Origin: Lachnospiraceae bacterium
GTDB taxonomy: Bacteria; Bacillota; Clostridia; Lachnospirales; Lachnospiraceae
Direction: 5' to 3'
DNA: 45,631 bases
Assembly (NCBI GenBank): GCA_900766925.1
Contig: CAAFXG010000111.1
Coordinates: forward strand, 1-45,631
Shown: in pieces, positions 18,116 through 26,044 of the stretch
Layout: every line of letters starts with the position of its first letter
Position numbering within the stretch: the first letter of the stretch is position 1
Notes under the pieces: model-generated
Databases searched by the model: none
What the model saw: the letters and a program-made list of their open reading frames with translations, nothing else
What the model was told of the DNA's origin: nothing
Program-made: the position numbers and the translations under genes

Positions 18116-18127
18116 ATGTCCTCATAT

Positions 18128-18847
18128 TTATATCTGTGCCAAAACCTCACCGATTTTCCTGTTTATTACAATATCTGCGGCGGAATCACGTGGTGTAGAT
18201 GCCATATTGATTACCACCAGATACCTCCCCTTAAAGTAATCTATAAGTCCTGCTGCCGGATATACAGCAAGTGAAGTTCCTCCGATTATAAGCATGTCTG
18301 CACGTGAAATATGATTTATCGTTCCGGCTATGGTATCCTGATCAAGACCCTCCTCGTACAAAACGACATCGGGCTTAATTGTTCCACCACATTCATCGCA
18401 TTTCGGAACATTTTCTGATTCCATTATATATTTTAAATCAAAGAATTTCCCACATTTACGGCAATAATTTCTGTGAACCGAGCCATGAAGCTCCAATACT
18501 TCCTTACTTCCCGCCGCCTGATGCAGACCATCGATATTCTGGGTAACCACTGCCTTTAATTTGCCTTTTGCTTCCAGCTCAGCCAATTTCAGATGTGCAG
18601 CATTAGGCTTTGCATCAGGGAACAGCATTTTATCCTTGTAAAACTCATAAAATTCTTCCGGATTATTAATGTAAAAAGAATGGCTGATTATTGTTTCAGG
18701 CGGATACTTATATTTCTGATTGTACAAACCATCCACACTTCTAAAATCGGGAATACCACTCTCAGTTGAAACTCCTGCTCCACCAAAAAACACAATATAG
18801 TTGCATTCTTCAACAGCGTCCTTAAACCTTTGAACTATCTGTTCCAT
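18128..18847 (-). CDS. cobB: Sirtuin, NAD-dependent protein deacylase
   Basis: A 239-residue Sir2-family enzyme that removes acyl groups from lysines using NAD. Visible motifs are the NAD-binding GAGVSTESGIPDFRS (about residues 24-38), TQNIDGLHQAAG, the catalytic histidine in ELHGSVH, four zinc cysteines as C-x2-C (NYCRKCGK) and C-x2-C (KCDECGG), and GGTSLAVYPA. The start at 18847 has GGAGG ten bases upstream. It is the last gene of the cdaA/cdaR operon, 21 bases after cdaR, an unusual place for a sirtuin. Whether it acetylates or deacetylates partners of that operon is unknown; only the deacylase family assignment is firm. Confidence 0.93.
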   Translation of the reverse strand: MEQIVQRFKDAVEECNYIVFFGGAGVSTESGIPDFRSVDGLYNQKYKYPPETIISHSFYINNPEEFYEFYKDKMLFPDAKPNAAHLKLAELEAKGKLKAVVTQNIDGLHQAAGSKEVLELHGSVHRNYCRKCGKFFDLKYIMESENVPKCDECGGTIKPDVVLYEEGLDQDTIAGTINHISRADMLIIGGTSLAVYPAAGLIDYFKGRYLVVINMASTPRDSAADIVINRKIGEVLAQI

Positions 18848-18868
18848 ATCAGCAACACCTCCGATACA

Positions 18869-20110
18869 TTATATATCTTCTTTAACAACAATTGTAATCA
18901 CACCGTTTGTTTTGTATTCAAGCTTGTCTGACTTATTCATGTCAAGCGTAACATTAATGTTATCTCCAACAGAAAGATTAGAACAATCCACCGATAGCTT
19001 CAGCGACTTAATATCCACATCTGCCATATCATCACTTAACCCCGATACATTGATTGTATATCCTTCGGATACTATTACATCATATGAGTATTCACTGTTT
19101 TTATTATTGAGTGTAATATTCTCCGGCTTAATCTTCAATGTCTTATCTACATACTCTTCTATCCTGACATTGATAACTATTTCAGCACTGGATTGAGCCA
19201 CAAACACTCCATCAGGTAAATAATCATTTACATTAACAGAGGTCTGTAAATCCTCCTTTAAGCCACTAATCCTTATATCGTCAATGTTTATCTCATCAAT
19301 CTTGTCCAGCTTTTCCTGTGGTCCCGCAATCGTAATATTCTGAGGCTGATACTGAATCTCACCTACCCCGTACCCCTCGTCAGGCTTGCCTTTTACCTTG
19401 ACATTTACCGGAATACTCTTAACAGGGTACATAGATACCTTAACATTAACAATATCATTGCTTACCACCATACGGTCATTACTAACAACATCTCCATATG
19501 CATCAAAAATATAAATTCGACCTTCAGTCTCGAAGTCAGCTGATTTTAAATCAGCACTTACATTTGTTCCTACCTCCGTGATACGTTCAAGAGTGCTTTT
19601 AGGTCCCTCAATTGTAATAATGTTCGGTGTGGCATTGGTCTCGCCAACTGCATAACCTTCCTTTGGTGTTCCTATAACATTAACCTTAATAGGAAACTGA
19701 AGGGAAATCTTGTCCTCAAGAATAAGTGACATTGTATTGTCAATACAGGTTATTGAAATATCGTCATATATCGACAAATCCTTAGGCTCAACCTTTATTT
19801 GAACCGAATTGGTTATGGACATAGTCGACAAATCAGCAGTTGCCCTGAAATCAGCACGGGACAATCTACTGACTATTGAGCGTCTTCCTTTTACTATAAT
19901 ATCAACAGTATCGCCATGCTCCACATCATAAATCTGGTCCAATTCTTCCAAGACATCCCCGTTTAACTGTTCAACAGGTATATCATCTACCTCAACAGTA
20001 ACAGAATAATCGGATATGTTGATTACTACAAGCCACATAATTATTGCGCCAACTATAGCTAACAGCTTAAGACCAATATTATTTAGTATGGTATTTTTTA
20101 GGTTTTTCAA
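18869..20110 (-). CDS. cdaR: YbbR-domain regulator of c-di-AMP synthase
   Basis: A 413-residue protein with one N-terminal membrane segment (about residues 12-30) followed by several YbbR repeats outside the membrane, recognisable by recurring GYAVGE / GYGVGE motifs (about residues 155 and 245). CdaR proteins bind CdaA and modulate its output. The start is a TTG at 20110, supported by GGGAGG nine bases upstream and by its four-base overlap with the end of cdaA, so the two are translationally coupled. The sirtuin gene follows. In many Firmicutes glmM follows here; it is not in this window. Confidence 0.92.
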   Translation of the reverse strand: MKNLKNTILNNIGLKLLAIVGAIIMWLVVINISDYSVTVEVDDIPVEQLNGDVLEELDQIYDVEHGDTVDIIVKGRRSIVSRLSRADFRATADLSTMSITNSVQIKVEPKDLSIYDDISITCIDNTMSLILEDKISLQFPIKVNVIGTPKEGYAVGETNATPNIITIEGPKSTLERITEVGTNVSADLKSADFETEGRIYIFDAYGDVVSNDRMVVSNDIVNVKVSMYPVKSIPVNVKVKGKPDEGYGVGEIQYQPQNITIAGPQEKLDKIDEINIDDIRISGLKEDLQTSVNVNDYLPDGVFVAQSSAEIVINVRIEEYVDKTLKIKPENITLNNKNSEYSYDVIVSEGYTINVSGLSDDMADVDIKSLKLSVDCSNLSVGDNINVTLDMNKSDKLEYKTNGVITIVVKEDI

Positions 20111-20985
20111 TGTTTTCTACCTCCCTTCTTCCTGGAGCGTTTAGGCTCTGCCTGCTTCACTCTAAGGGAAGTTAAATGCTTTCTAAGCGTTTCTGAATCA
20201 AGATTTCTATATAGATTACCTGACTGTGCCACAGAAATCGTTCCATTCTCCTCCGAAACAACTACGGTCATACTATCGGATACCTCACTGATTCCGACAG
20301 CCGCCCTGTGTCTGGTTCCTAAATCCTTATTAATATCATTTCTGTTAGTTAATGGCAGATAACAGGTTGCAGCAACAACTCTGTTATTCCTTATTATCAC
20401 TGCACCGTCATGTAATGGGGTATTATGTTCAAATATATTCACAAGCAATTGTTTAGAAATTGCCGCATCTATATTAATTCCAGTGCTTTCATACTCTCCC
20501 AGAGCAACGTCCTTTTCAATTACAATAAGCGCACCGGTTTTATTCTTACTCATTTCGATTACCGCAGCAACCAGCTCATGAACCGTATTTTCATTGACAC
20601 GCTCATTCTTAACATACTTATCATCTCTTATAAGTACCTCGGAAATAATATTCTTACGTCCCAACTCCTCAAGTGCACGTCTTAATTCCGGCTGGAATAA
20701 AATTAAAAGAGCTATTATACCTACACTAATGGCATTCTTAAATATCCATAAAATAGTGTTAAGCTGAAATAATGTGGCAACCCCCATAAATACAACAAGA
20801 ATGACAATGCCCTTAAATAAAGTCCATGCTCTGGTTCTCTTAAACCAGAGCATGACATAATACAAGAGCCATGATAAAATGATAATCTCCACTATATCTG
20901 TAATTGTAATCTGTGGTAAATAAAACCAGTCAAAATTTGTACTTAAAGCTGTCAGTAGTTTTTTCAAAAGACCACCCCATATCAC
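20107..20985 (-). CDS. cdaA: Membrane diadenylate cyclase (c-di-AMP synthase)
   Basis: A 292-residue enzyme that condenses two ATP into c-di-AMP, an essential signal for osmolyte, potassium and wall control. Three membrane segments (about residues 25-95) precede the DAC domain (about 100-265). The catalytic DGA (in LHDGAVII) and RHR (in LGTRHRAAVG) motifs are intact. The tail is very basic (KRSRKKGGRKH). The start is taken as the GTG at 20985, eight bases after the previous stop; a TTG at 20967 with GGGGTGG upstream is a real alternative. The two upstream membrane-protein genes and cdaR are tightly packed around it. Confidence 0.95.
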   Translation of the reverse strand: MIWGGLLKKLLTALSTNFDWFYLPQITITDIVEIIILSWLLYYVMLWFKRTRAWTLFKGIVILVVFMGVATLFQLNTILWIFKNAISVGIIALLILFQPELRRALEELGRKNIISEVLIRDDKYVKNERVNENTVHELVAAVIEMSKNKTGALIVIEKDVALGEYESTGINIDAAISKQLLVNIFEHNTPLHDGAVIIRNNRVVAATCYLPLTNRNDINKDLGTRHRAAVGISEVSDSMTVVVSEENGTISVAQSGNLYRNLDSETLRKHLTSLRVKQAEPKRSRKKGGRKH

Positions 20986-20993
20986 TAACTTCT

Positions 20994-22097
20994 TTATCTG
21001 TTCCTATCGTTTGTACTGCCTTTTGCACCTGCAGTAGAATTAGTTTTTCTCTGAGCCTGATTACCGGTTCTTGCCTGTGTACTCTTAGTCGTCTGACTCT
21101 TCGTCTGTGAATCCCTTGCCTGTGGATTTCTTGCCTGTGACTTATCTGCTGCTTTATGTTTAGCTACAGCTTCATTAGCAGCCTCCTCTGTAATATTCTT
21201 TACATTCTTTTTCCTCTTACCCGTAAACTTAGGAATTGCCTTAACATAGTAATAATAATCATCATCCTCAAACTGTACAGTTTCTTTTGCCGAGTAATCC
21301 ACAATACTCTTGCAGGCCTGTATACATATGGTTAAAATTATAGCCAATAATGATGATAAAACCAAGCTTCCCATATTAACAGAAACACCTGTCGCAGGTC
21401 CACATAACAAGAATACAAGAATATTAAGCATTCCTCCCACGGCAATAGCGACATACCATGAATAGTCAAACGGAAGCTTATATATTATACTGGCAATCAA
21501 AATGACTACGGAGAATACAATAATGTATACCATAAGCTCCTTATTTTTTACCAGAGCATCAAGAATGTATGTATAAGACTGAAATTCCTCATCATCAAGC
21601 ATCTTTCCCGCTACAATTTCTTTGATATATTTTGAAATATAGTATAATATAGTACCAAAGCCTGCCGGAACAATGCCCGCTGCACCGGCAAAAATAACAA
21701 TCACAAGCGGTATTGCATAATTAAGATGCAGCATAAACATTATAGGTACAAATGCCAATATCCAGCCACAATCCGGAAACAGTCGCATATACAGGCAATA
21801 CATTACTATAATAACCACCAGCATAACAAGTCCGATTTCAAGCGAAACCGCAAATGCATTAACCAGAAGTACAGCTCCTCCAATAAACACAACCACCATT
21901 TCTGATACCAGTGCACTGATTACTGACAATAAAAATACTACTATTTTTTTGTCAAACAAATCAGAATATCCAAATAAGGAATTAATAGATAAAAACATAA
22001 TGTATGCTGCAATAAATTTAATAATAGGAGCTGTAATTTCATCAAATTTTCTGAGGAAATCACGAATTGCATCCCTCACAGTTAATAATCCTGACAT
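20994..22097 (-). CDS. Polytopic membrane protein of unknown function, c-di-AMP operon
   Basis: A 367-residue protein that I do not recognise. Residues about 20-275 contain roughly eight to nine hydrophobic segments; an acidic patch EDDDYYYY follows (about 285), then a soluble tail (about 300-367) rich in Gln, Thr, Lys, Ala and Asn with repeated QARxxQxR-type units, likely disordered. Its ATG directly follows the stop of the upstream gene with no gap, and cdaA begins eight bases after its own stop, so it is surely co-translated with the c-di-AMP synthase. It may be a scaffold or envelope sensor for CdaA, but that rests on position only. Confidence 0.75.
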   Translation of the reverse strand: MSGLLTVRDAIRDFLRKFDEITAPIIKFIAAYIMFLSINSLFGYSDLFDKKIVVFLLSVISALVSEMVVVFIGGAVLLVNAFAVSLEIGLVMLVVIIVMYCLYMRLFPDCGWILAFVPIMFMLHLNYAIPLVIVIFAGAAGIVPAGFGTILYYISKYIKEIVAGKMLDDEEFQSYTYILDALVKNKELMVYIIVFSVVILIASIIYKLPFDYSWYVAIAVGGMLNILVFLLCGPATGVSVNMGSLVLSSLLAIILTICIQACKSIVDYSAKETVQFEDDDYYYYVKAIPKFTGKRKKNVKNITEEAANEAVAKHKAADKSQARNPQARDSQTKSQTTKSTQARTGNQAQRKTNSTAGAKGSTNDRNR

Positions 22098-22874
22098 TTA
22101 TCTATCTCTCCCTTCCAAATCTCTGTTATAAGTATGATTCTCTCTATTAATACTTTTCATCTGCTCACTACGTAAACGCTCAAGCTGTTCCCTCTCAAGC
22201 TGCTCCCTTTTTTCTTTGATACGCTGTCTGTCTGCCGCCATCTGCTGTTGCTGTCTTAAGGCAGCCTCATTCTGTGCTGCAATTCTGGCATTACGCAGTT
22301 CAACATTACGCTTAATCTCTTCCTGCTTCTTCTTCTCCTCAGCCGCTAAACGCTGTCTCATAATTTCCGTTCTGTTGACAGTCGTTTTCTTGTCAGACAT
22401 GGTTGCAGTCTGTTCCCTAGGTCGAAGTTTTTTTTCTTCCTGTTCAGTTACAGTTTTTTCCTTAGAAACAAGTCTTCCGCGATGTAGCGGACCACCCTCA
22501 AGCTCAATCAAATCTTTGAGATTAGAGTTATACTCCACCAGACCGCGCTTAGCAGATATGTACCGATAATTATATATCATTGTTGCAATTATAAAATACA
22601 CCAGACATACAATCACATATCCGCCCAGGAGCTTGTACATTACATCAAAGTAATCTATATCATTCACCTTTATAAGCAATTCATCAAACTTCATAAAAAC
22701 ATAGCACACAACAATCAGCCAATAGACAAACGTTGTTGCAACCCATGTTTTTAACACATTAAGTCTGACATAATCATTTTTATAATATCTGCTCATGACA
22801 AGGTTCCTGTTTTTTTCATGCTTCTCATAAATAGCAAGCCTCGTCATAAGCCTGACTTTTTTCTCGTCAACCAC
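22098..22874 (-). CDS. Membrane protein with cytoplasmic coiled coil, first gene of c-di-AMP operon
   Basis: A 258-residue protein of unrecognised family. Two membrane segments (about residues 46-65 and 84-106) are followed by a long, highly charged region (about 165-245) with the heptad-like pattern of a coiled coil (AAEEKKKQEEIKRN..., REQLEREQLERLRSE). The start is a GTG at 22874 with GGAGAGG seven bases upstream. It ends directly against the next start. The topology suggests a membrane anchor with a cytoplasmic helical arm that could bind a partner, perhaps the next membrane protein or CdaA. Confidence 0.75.
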   Translation of the reverse strand: MVDEKKVRLMTRLAIYEKHEKNRNLVMSRYYKNDYVRLNVLKTWVATTFVYWLIVVCYVFMKFDELLIKVNDIDYFDVMYKLLGGYVIVCLVYFIIATMIYNYRYISAKRGLVEYNSNLKDLIELEGGPLHRGRLVSKEKTVTEQEEKKLRPREQTATMSDKKTTVNRTEIMRQRLAAEEKKKQEEIKRNVELRNARIAAQNEAALRQQQQMAADRQRIKEKREQLEREQLERLRSEQMKSINRENHTYNRDLEGRDR

Positions 22875-23028
22875 GTGTATACCTCTCCTCGTAACAAAAC
22901 TATTATTAATATAATAATACTTACAGTAATACCATTATGAATATTATTACATCATCCATCATGATACCATACTTTTGCATTTATTACTAGAAATTATTTA
23001 ATCCAATAAAAATTTACCAGTTTGTAAA

Positions 23029-24255
23029 CTATTTATTCTCCTCTAACCATCTTAGTGCCGTATATGCATAAACAGCACTGCCATTTGAAAGTGCAGCTTC
23101 GTCAAACATAACCATAGGATGATGCTGAGGATAACGATAACCCTTGTCAGGCTGACCTGCCGCAAGTGCAAGCATAATAGATGGTACCTCCTGACTTACA
23201 TACGCAAAATCCTCAGAGCCCGCCGACTTAGAAGATTTGTCGTTGCCTCCCATTGAGTTTAACGCAGCAACCGAAAAAGCCTGTTTTTCTCCAAGCAGCT
23301 CTCTCACATATTTATAGATACTTTCAGACAGCTCACTGTCATTTACCAGAGTAGGGCATCCGCTTCCGAAGGATACCTCTGCCTCCGCACGGAAAGACAC
23401 CGCAATACCCTGTGCAATTTCAGTAAGTCTCTTTTTTAAATAATTACGGGTTTCCTCGTCAAAGGTTCTGATACTTCCTCCCATCTGTGCAACATCAGGA
23501 ATCGCATTTGCGGCTGTTCCGGCCTTCATTGTTCCGATTGTAAGAACTGCCTTGTCGCTCATGGCAAGCTCCCTTGCATGAAGCTCCTGCAGGGCAATTA
23601 ATATGTGAGCAGCAGCCGTTAGTGGATCAATTCCGGTGTTAGGCATTGAGCCATGGCAGCCCTTACCTTTTACCTTAATTTCAAAATAATCGGCCGCCGG
23701 AGCACTTACCCCCGGATTAGACACAACAACTGTTCCCGGTTCAAACGGCATTCCTGCCATAACATGTATCATCAGGGCCGCATCTACCCTTGGATTATCA
23801 AGAAGCCCGGCTTTAATCATATCACTTGAGCCCTCAAAAATCTCCTCTGCCGGCTGAAACATCAGCTTGATTGTTCCCTCAATCTCGTCCTCATGCTGTT
23901 TTAATATTCTTGCTGCACCAAGCAGCATTGCAGTATGCATATCATGTCCGCAGGCGTGCATACAACCATTGTCTGATGCAAACTCCAAGCCTGACTCTTC
24001 CCTGATTGGTAGTGCATCCATATCTGCACGAATCAAGAAAACCTTTCCGGGCTTTTTGCCGCCTGCCAGCGCCACAATACCTGCCCGTCCACATTCAGCG
24101 GGTTCATAACCCATATCCTTCAGTTCATTTTTAACATATTCAACCGTTTCCTTTATATCAAATCCGGTTCCCGGATGACTGTGAAGGAACCTTCTGTTCT
24201 CAACAATTTTGTCCTTAAGCCCAACTGACTCCTGCATTATCTGTTCTGACTGCAT
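23029..24255 (-). CDS. M20-family amidohydrolase
   Basis: A 408-residue zinc/manganese amidohydrolase of the hippurate hydrolase / N-acyl-amino-acid deacylase type (M20D). Metal and catalytic motifs are IRADMDALPI, the CMHACGHDMHTA block, QPAEE and a C-terminal SEDFAYV; the dimerisation domain carries KGKGCHGSMPNTG. It removes acyl groups from amino acids or hydrolyses small peptides; the exact substrate cannot be read. The ATG at 24255 (MQSEQ) has GTGAGG upstream; a further ATG at 24279 lacks a ribosome site. It follows the short receiver gene by 79 bases and may share its transcript. Confidence 0.92.
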   Translation of the reverse strand: MQSEQIMQESVGLKDKIVENRRFLHSHPGTGFDIKETVEYVKNELKDMGYEPAECGRAGIVALAGGKKPGKVFLIRADMDALPIREESGLEFASDNGCMHACGHDMHTAMLLGAARILKQHEDEIEGTIKLMFQPAEEIFEGSSDMIKAGLLDNPRVDAALMIHVMAGMPFEPGTVVVSNPGVSAPAADYFEIKVKGKGCHGSMPNTGIDPLTAAAHILIALQELHARELAMSDKAVLTIGTMKAGTAANAIPDVAQMGGSIRTFDEETRNYLKKRLTEIAQGIAVSFRAEAEVSFGSGCPTLVNDSELSESIYKYVRELLGEKQAFSVAALNSMGGNDKSSKSAGSEDFAYVSQEVPSIMLALAAGQPDKGYRYPQHHPMVMFDEAALSNGSAVYAYTALRWLEENK

Positions 24256-24334
24256 CTTTATTACTACCTCACTCTGCATATAATTTATTATACATAGGAT
24301 ACATCGAATCCAATGATAATATGTATAAATCATC

Positions 24335-24556
24335 CTACCTCAATATGTCCGCTAAGGTTATCATTAATTCCTTTATATCAATCGGTTTTGCCACGAAGCC
24401 GTTCATCCCCAGCTCAAAAGCATTCCTCTTATCCTCTACCGTCAATGCTTCAATACCGGATTCCACAGAAATAGTCTTATAACTATCCTTCAAGGTATCT
24501 TCCAAAAGCTCTCTGTTAATTTCAACATCATCAACAATAAGTATGGTGTTTTTCAT
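24335..24556 (-). CDS. Receiver domain with internal deletion, no phospho-acceptor
   Basis: This 73-residue ORF starts like a response-regulator receiver (ILIVDDVEINRELLED, with the acidic pair at 9-10) and ends like one (NAFELGMNGFVAKPIDIKEL, with Lys57). The middle, normally about 45-50 residues with the phosphorylated aspartate (LILMDxMMP) and the PIIALTA strand, is missing; the junction falls at about residues 38-41. The frame is kept and AAGGAG precedes the ATG, so it may still be made. It cannot be phosphorylated in the usual way and may be a decaying gene. It lies in the operon after the Hpt gene. Confidence 0.75.
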   Translation of the reverse strand: MKNTILIVDDVEINRELLEDTLKDSYKTISVESGIEALTVEDKRNAFELGMNGFVAKPIDIKELMITLADILR

Positions 24557-24635
24557 ATAATTCTCCTTCTGTCTGTTTCTTAACAGTCACCCTAATGGTA
24601 CACGAAACAATCGTGGCATATCTTTCCCCTAATCA

Positions 24636-24998
24636 TTAATCCAGCTTTCTGATTGCTTCAATCACTGCATTATAATCCCCTGTTACAGTTTCCAAAAGCT
24701 GTTTTGTCATGTCCGAATCAATCTGTTTTTCACCACTTTTTCTAAGGAGCTCCGTCATTTCTGATGACGATTTTTCAAGTCGTGCAAATCCAAGATTTGC
24801 ACTGACACCCTTCAGGGAATGTGCAGCACGAAAGGCATCCTCATAATTCCCGCCATCCAATGCCTCACACAGATTCTGATAGCTTGGCTCTGACAAAAAC
24901 TTTAGTACAAATTTCTTTAGCATTTCGTCCTTAGTTATACGCAGCTTAACGGATTCATAATCTCCTCCGAAAGCATCATAACATTCTTTTAGTATCAT
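24636..24998 (-). CDS. Stand-alone histidine phosphotransfer (Hpt) protein
   Basis: A 120-residue helical protein carrying the Hpt motif AHSLKGVSANLG, in which the histidine (about residue 60) accepts and passes phosphate in multistep phosphorelays. No other domain is present. The ATG at 24998 has GGAG upstream. It probably shuttles phosphate between a hybrid kinase, such as the PocR-type kinase at 26045-28738, and a receiver. The receiver directly downstream has lost its aspartate, so the native partner must be elsewhere. A promoter-like sequence sits at 25088-25116. Confidence 0.88.
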   Translation of the reverse strand: MILKECYDAFGGDYESVKLRITKDEMLKKFVLKFLSEPSYQNLCEALDGGNYEDAFRAAHSLKGVSANLGFARLEKSSSEMTELLRKSGEKQIDSDMTKQLLETVTGDYNAVIEAIRKLD

Positions 24999-25087
24999 AA
25001 TTATCTTTTCTCCTCACATATTGTATATAATTGGGCCGGCAGTTGCAAAACTGATATATGGTTATAATTATCCCGCCTATTTTTATT

Positions 25088-25116
25088 ACTATAATACATT
25101 TAATGATGATTTTCAA
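25088..25116 (-). promoter_or_regulatory. Predicted promoter of the Hpt / receiver / M20 genes
   Basis: On the minus strand TTGAAA is followed after 17 bases by TATAGT. It lies in the 180-base gap between the LacI-like gene and the Hpt gene and points toward the latter. Confidence 0.5.
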
Positions 25117-25178
25117 CCAAAGCACTTATAGCAGAAAACCCGTTCATAATATCATCCGTACTCACCATGACTTTACAC

Positions 25179-26030
25179 CTAAAAGAACACTCTTCCAACG
25201 GTTCTTCCCTTTTCCAGATCTGTTCCAACAATAATTGTATCTTTTTTCACAGTACCGGGATTATCAATACACTCAATAAGCTTTTCAGCAGCAATACGAC
25301 CAATTTCAGTAGTATTCTGCCTGATTGTAGTCAATCTCGGCTGATAATGTAAAAGAATATTTAATCCGTCATAACCTGCAACCGATATATCTGACGGTAT
25401 TTCAAAGCCTCTTGCCCTCAGCGTATTAATTCCGCCGATTGCAGCAAAATCGTCTGAAAAAATTATACATGAAGGTGGATTTGTAAGCCTCATAAGCTGT
25501 TCCGTATGATAAGATGCCTTTTTCATATTACGATATTCGGAATAACGAATGTATTCATTGGGAATCTCAATCCCAAGCTGTTTACAGGTATCCCTGAAGC
25601 CCTTCATTCTTATTGACGTAACAAGATTATCATCTCCTGCAATATATGCTATTCTCTTATGTCCCATATCTGCAATATATCGCACAAGTTCCTTAATACC
25701 TTTCTCATTGTCCGATTTTACGGTCAATACATTATCAATTTCCTGGTCAATTGTAACAATAGGAATTGTGCTGTTAAGCAGCTCAACAACCTCCGCATTG
25801 TCATAATCAATACAGGCAATCACAATCCCATCATACCTTCTTTGCTCAGCCTGCTCTAAATATGTCCGCCTGTTTTCCGGTATTCTGCTACAATTCAAAA
25901 AAGAAATATCATAACCCTTTGCCTCACCGGTTCTTTTAAAGCTATCCAATATTCCTGCAAAATAATCATGTGTCAGTCCACTATTGGAATCATCCGCAAA
26001 TAATACGCCGAGACTATAATTTTTACCCAT
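25179..26030 (-). CDS. LacI/GalR-type sensor domain without DNA-binding head
   Basis: A 283-residue protein that corresponds to the ligand-binding half of LacI-family repressors: it opens MGKNYSLGVLFADDSNSG, then has DGIVIACIDYDN, GHKRIAYIAG, SDDFAAIGG and SDISVAGYDG. The N-terminal helix-turn-helix of about 60 residues is absent, and upstream sequence codes for the kinase tail, so it was not simply missed. There is no signal peptide, so it should be cytoplasmic. The ATG at 26030 has GAAAGGG upstream and lies 14 bases after the kinase stop. It may bind a sugar-like ligand and act on the PocR-type kinase. Confidence 0.85.
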   Translation of the reverse strand: MGKNYSLGVLFADDSNSGLTHDYFAGILDSFKRTGEAKGYDISFLNCSRIPENRRTYLEQAEQRRYDGIVIACIDYDNAEVVELLNSTIPIVTIDQEIDNVLTVKSDNEKGIKELVRYIADMGHKRIAYIAGDDNLVTSIRMKGFRDTCKQLGIEIPNEYIRYSEYRNMKKASYHTEQLMRLTNPPSCIIFSDDFAAIGGINTLRARGFEIPSDISVAGYDGLNILLHYQPRLTTIRQNTTEIGRIAAEKLIECIDNPGTVKKDTIIVGTDLEKGRTVGRVFF

Positions 26031-26044
26031 AACTTTTACCCTTT

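Noticed and set aside
22875..23028. Promoter for the c-di-AMP operon
   Set aside because: Several AT-rich hexamers fit loosely, but none has both elements at acceptable spacing, so no site is claimed.
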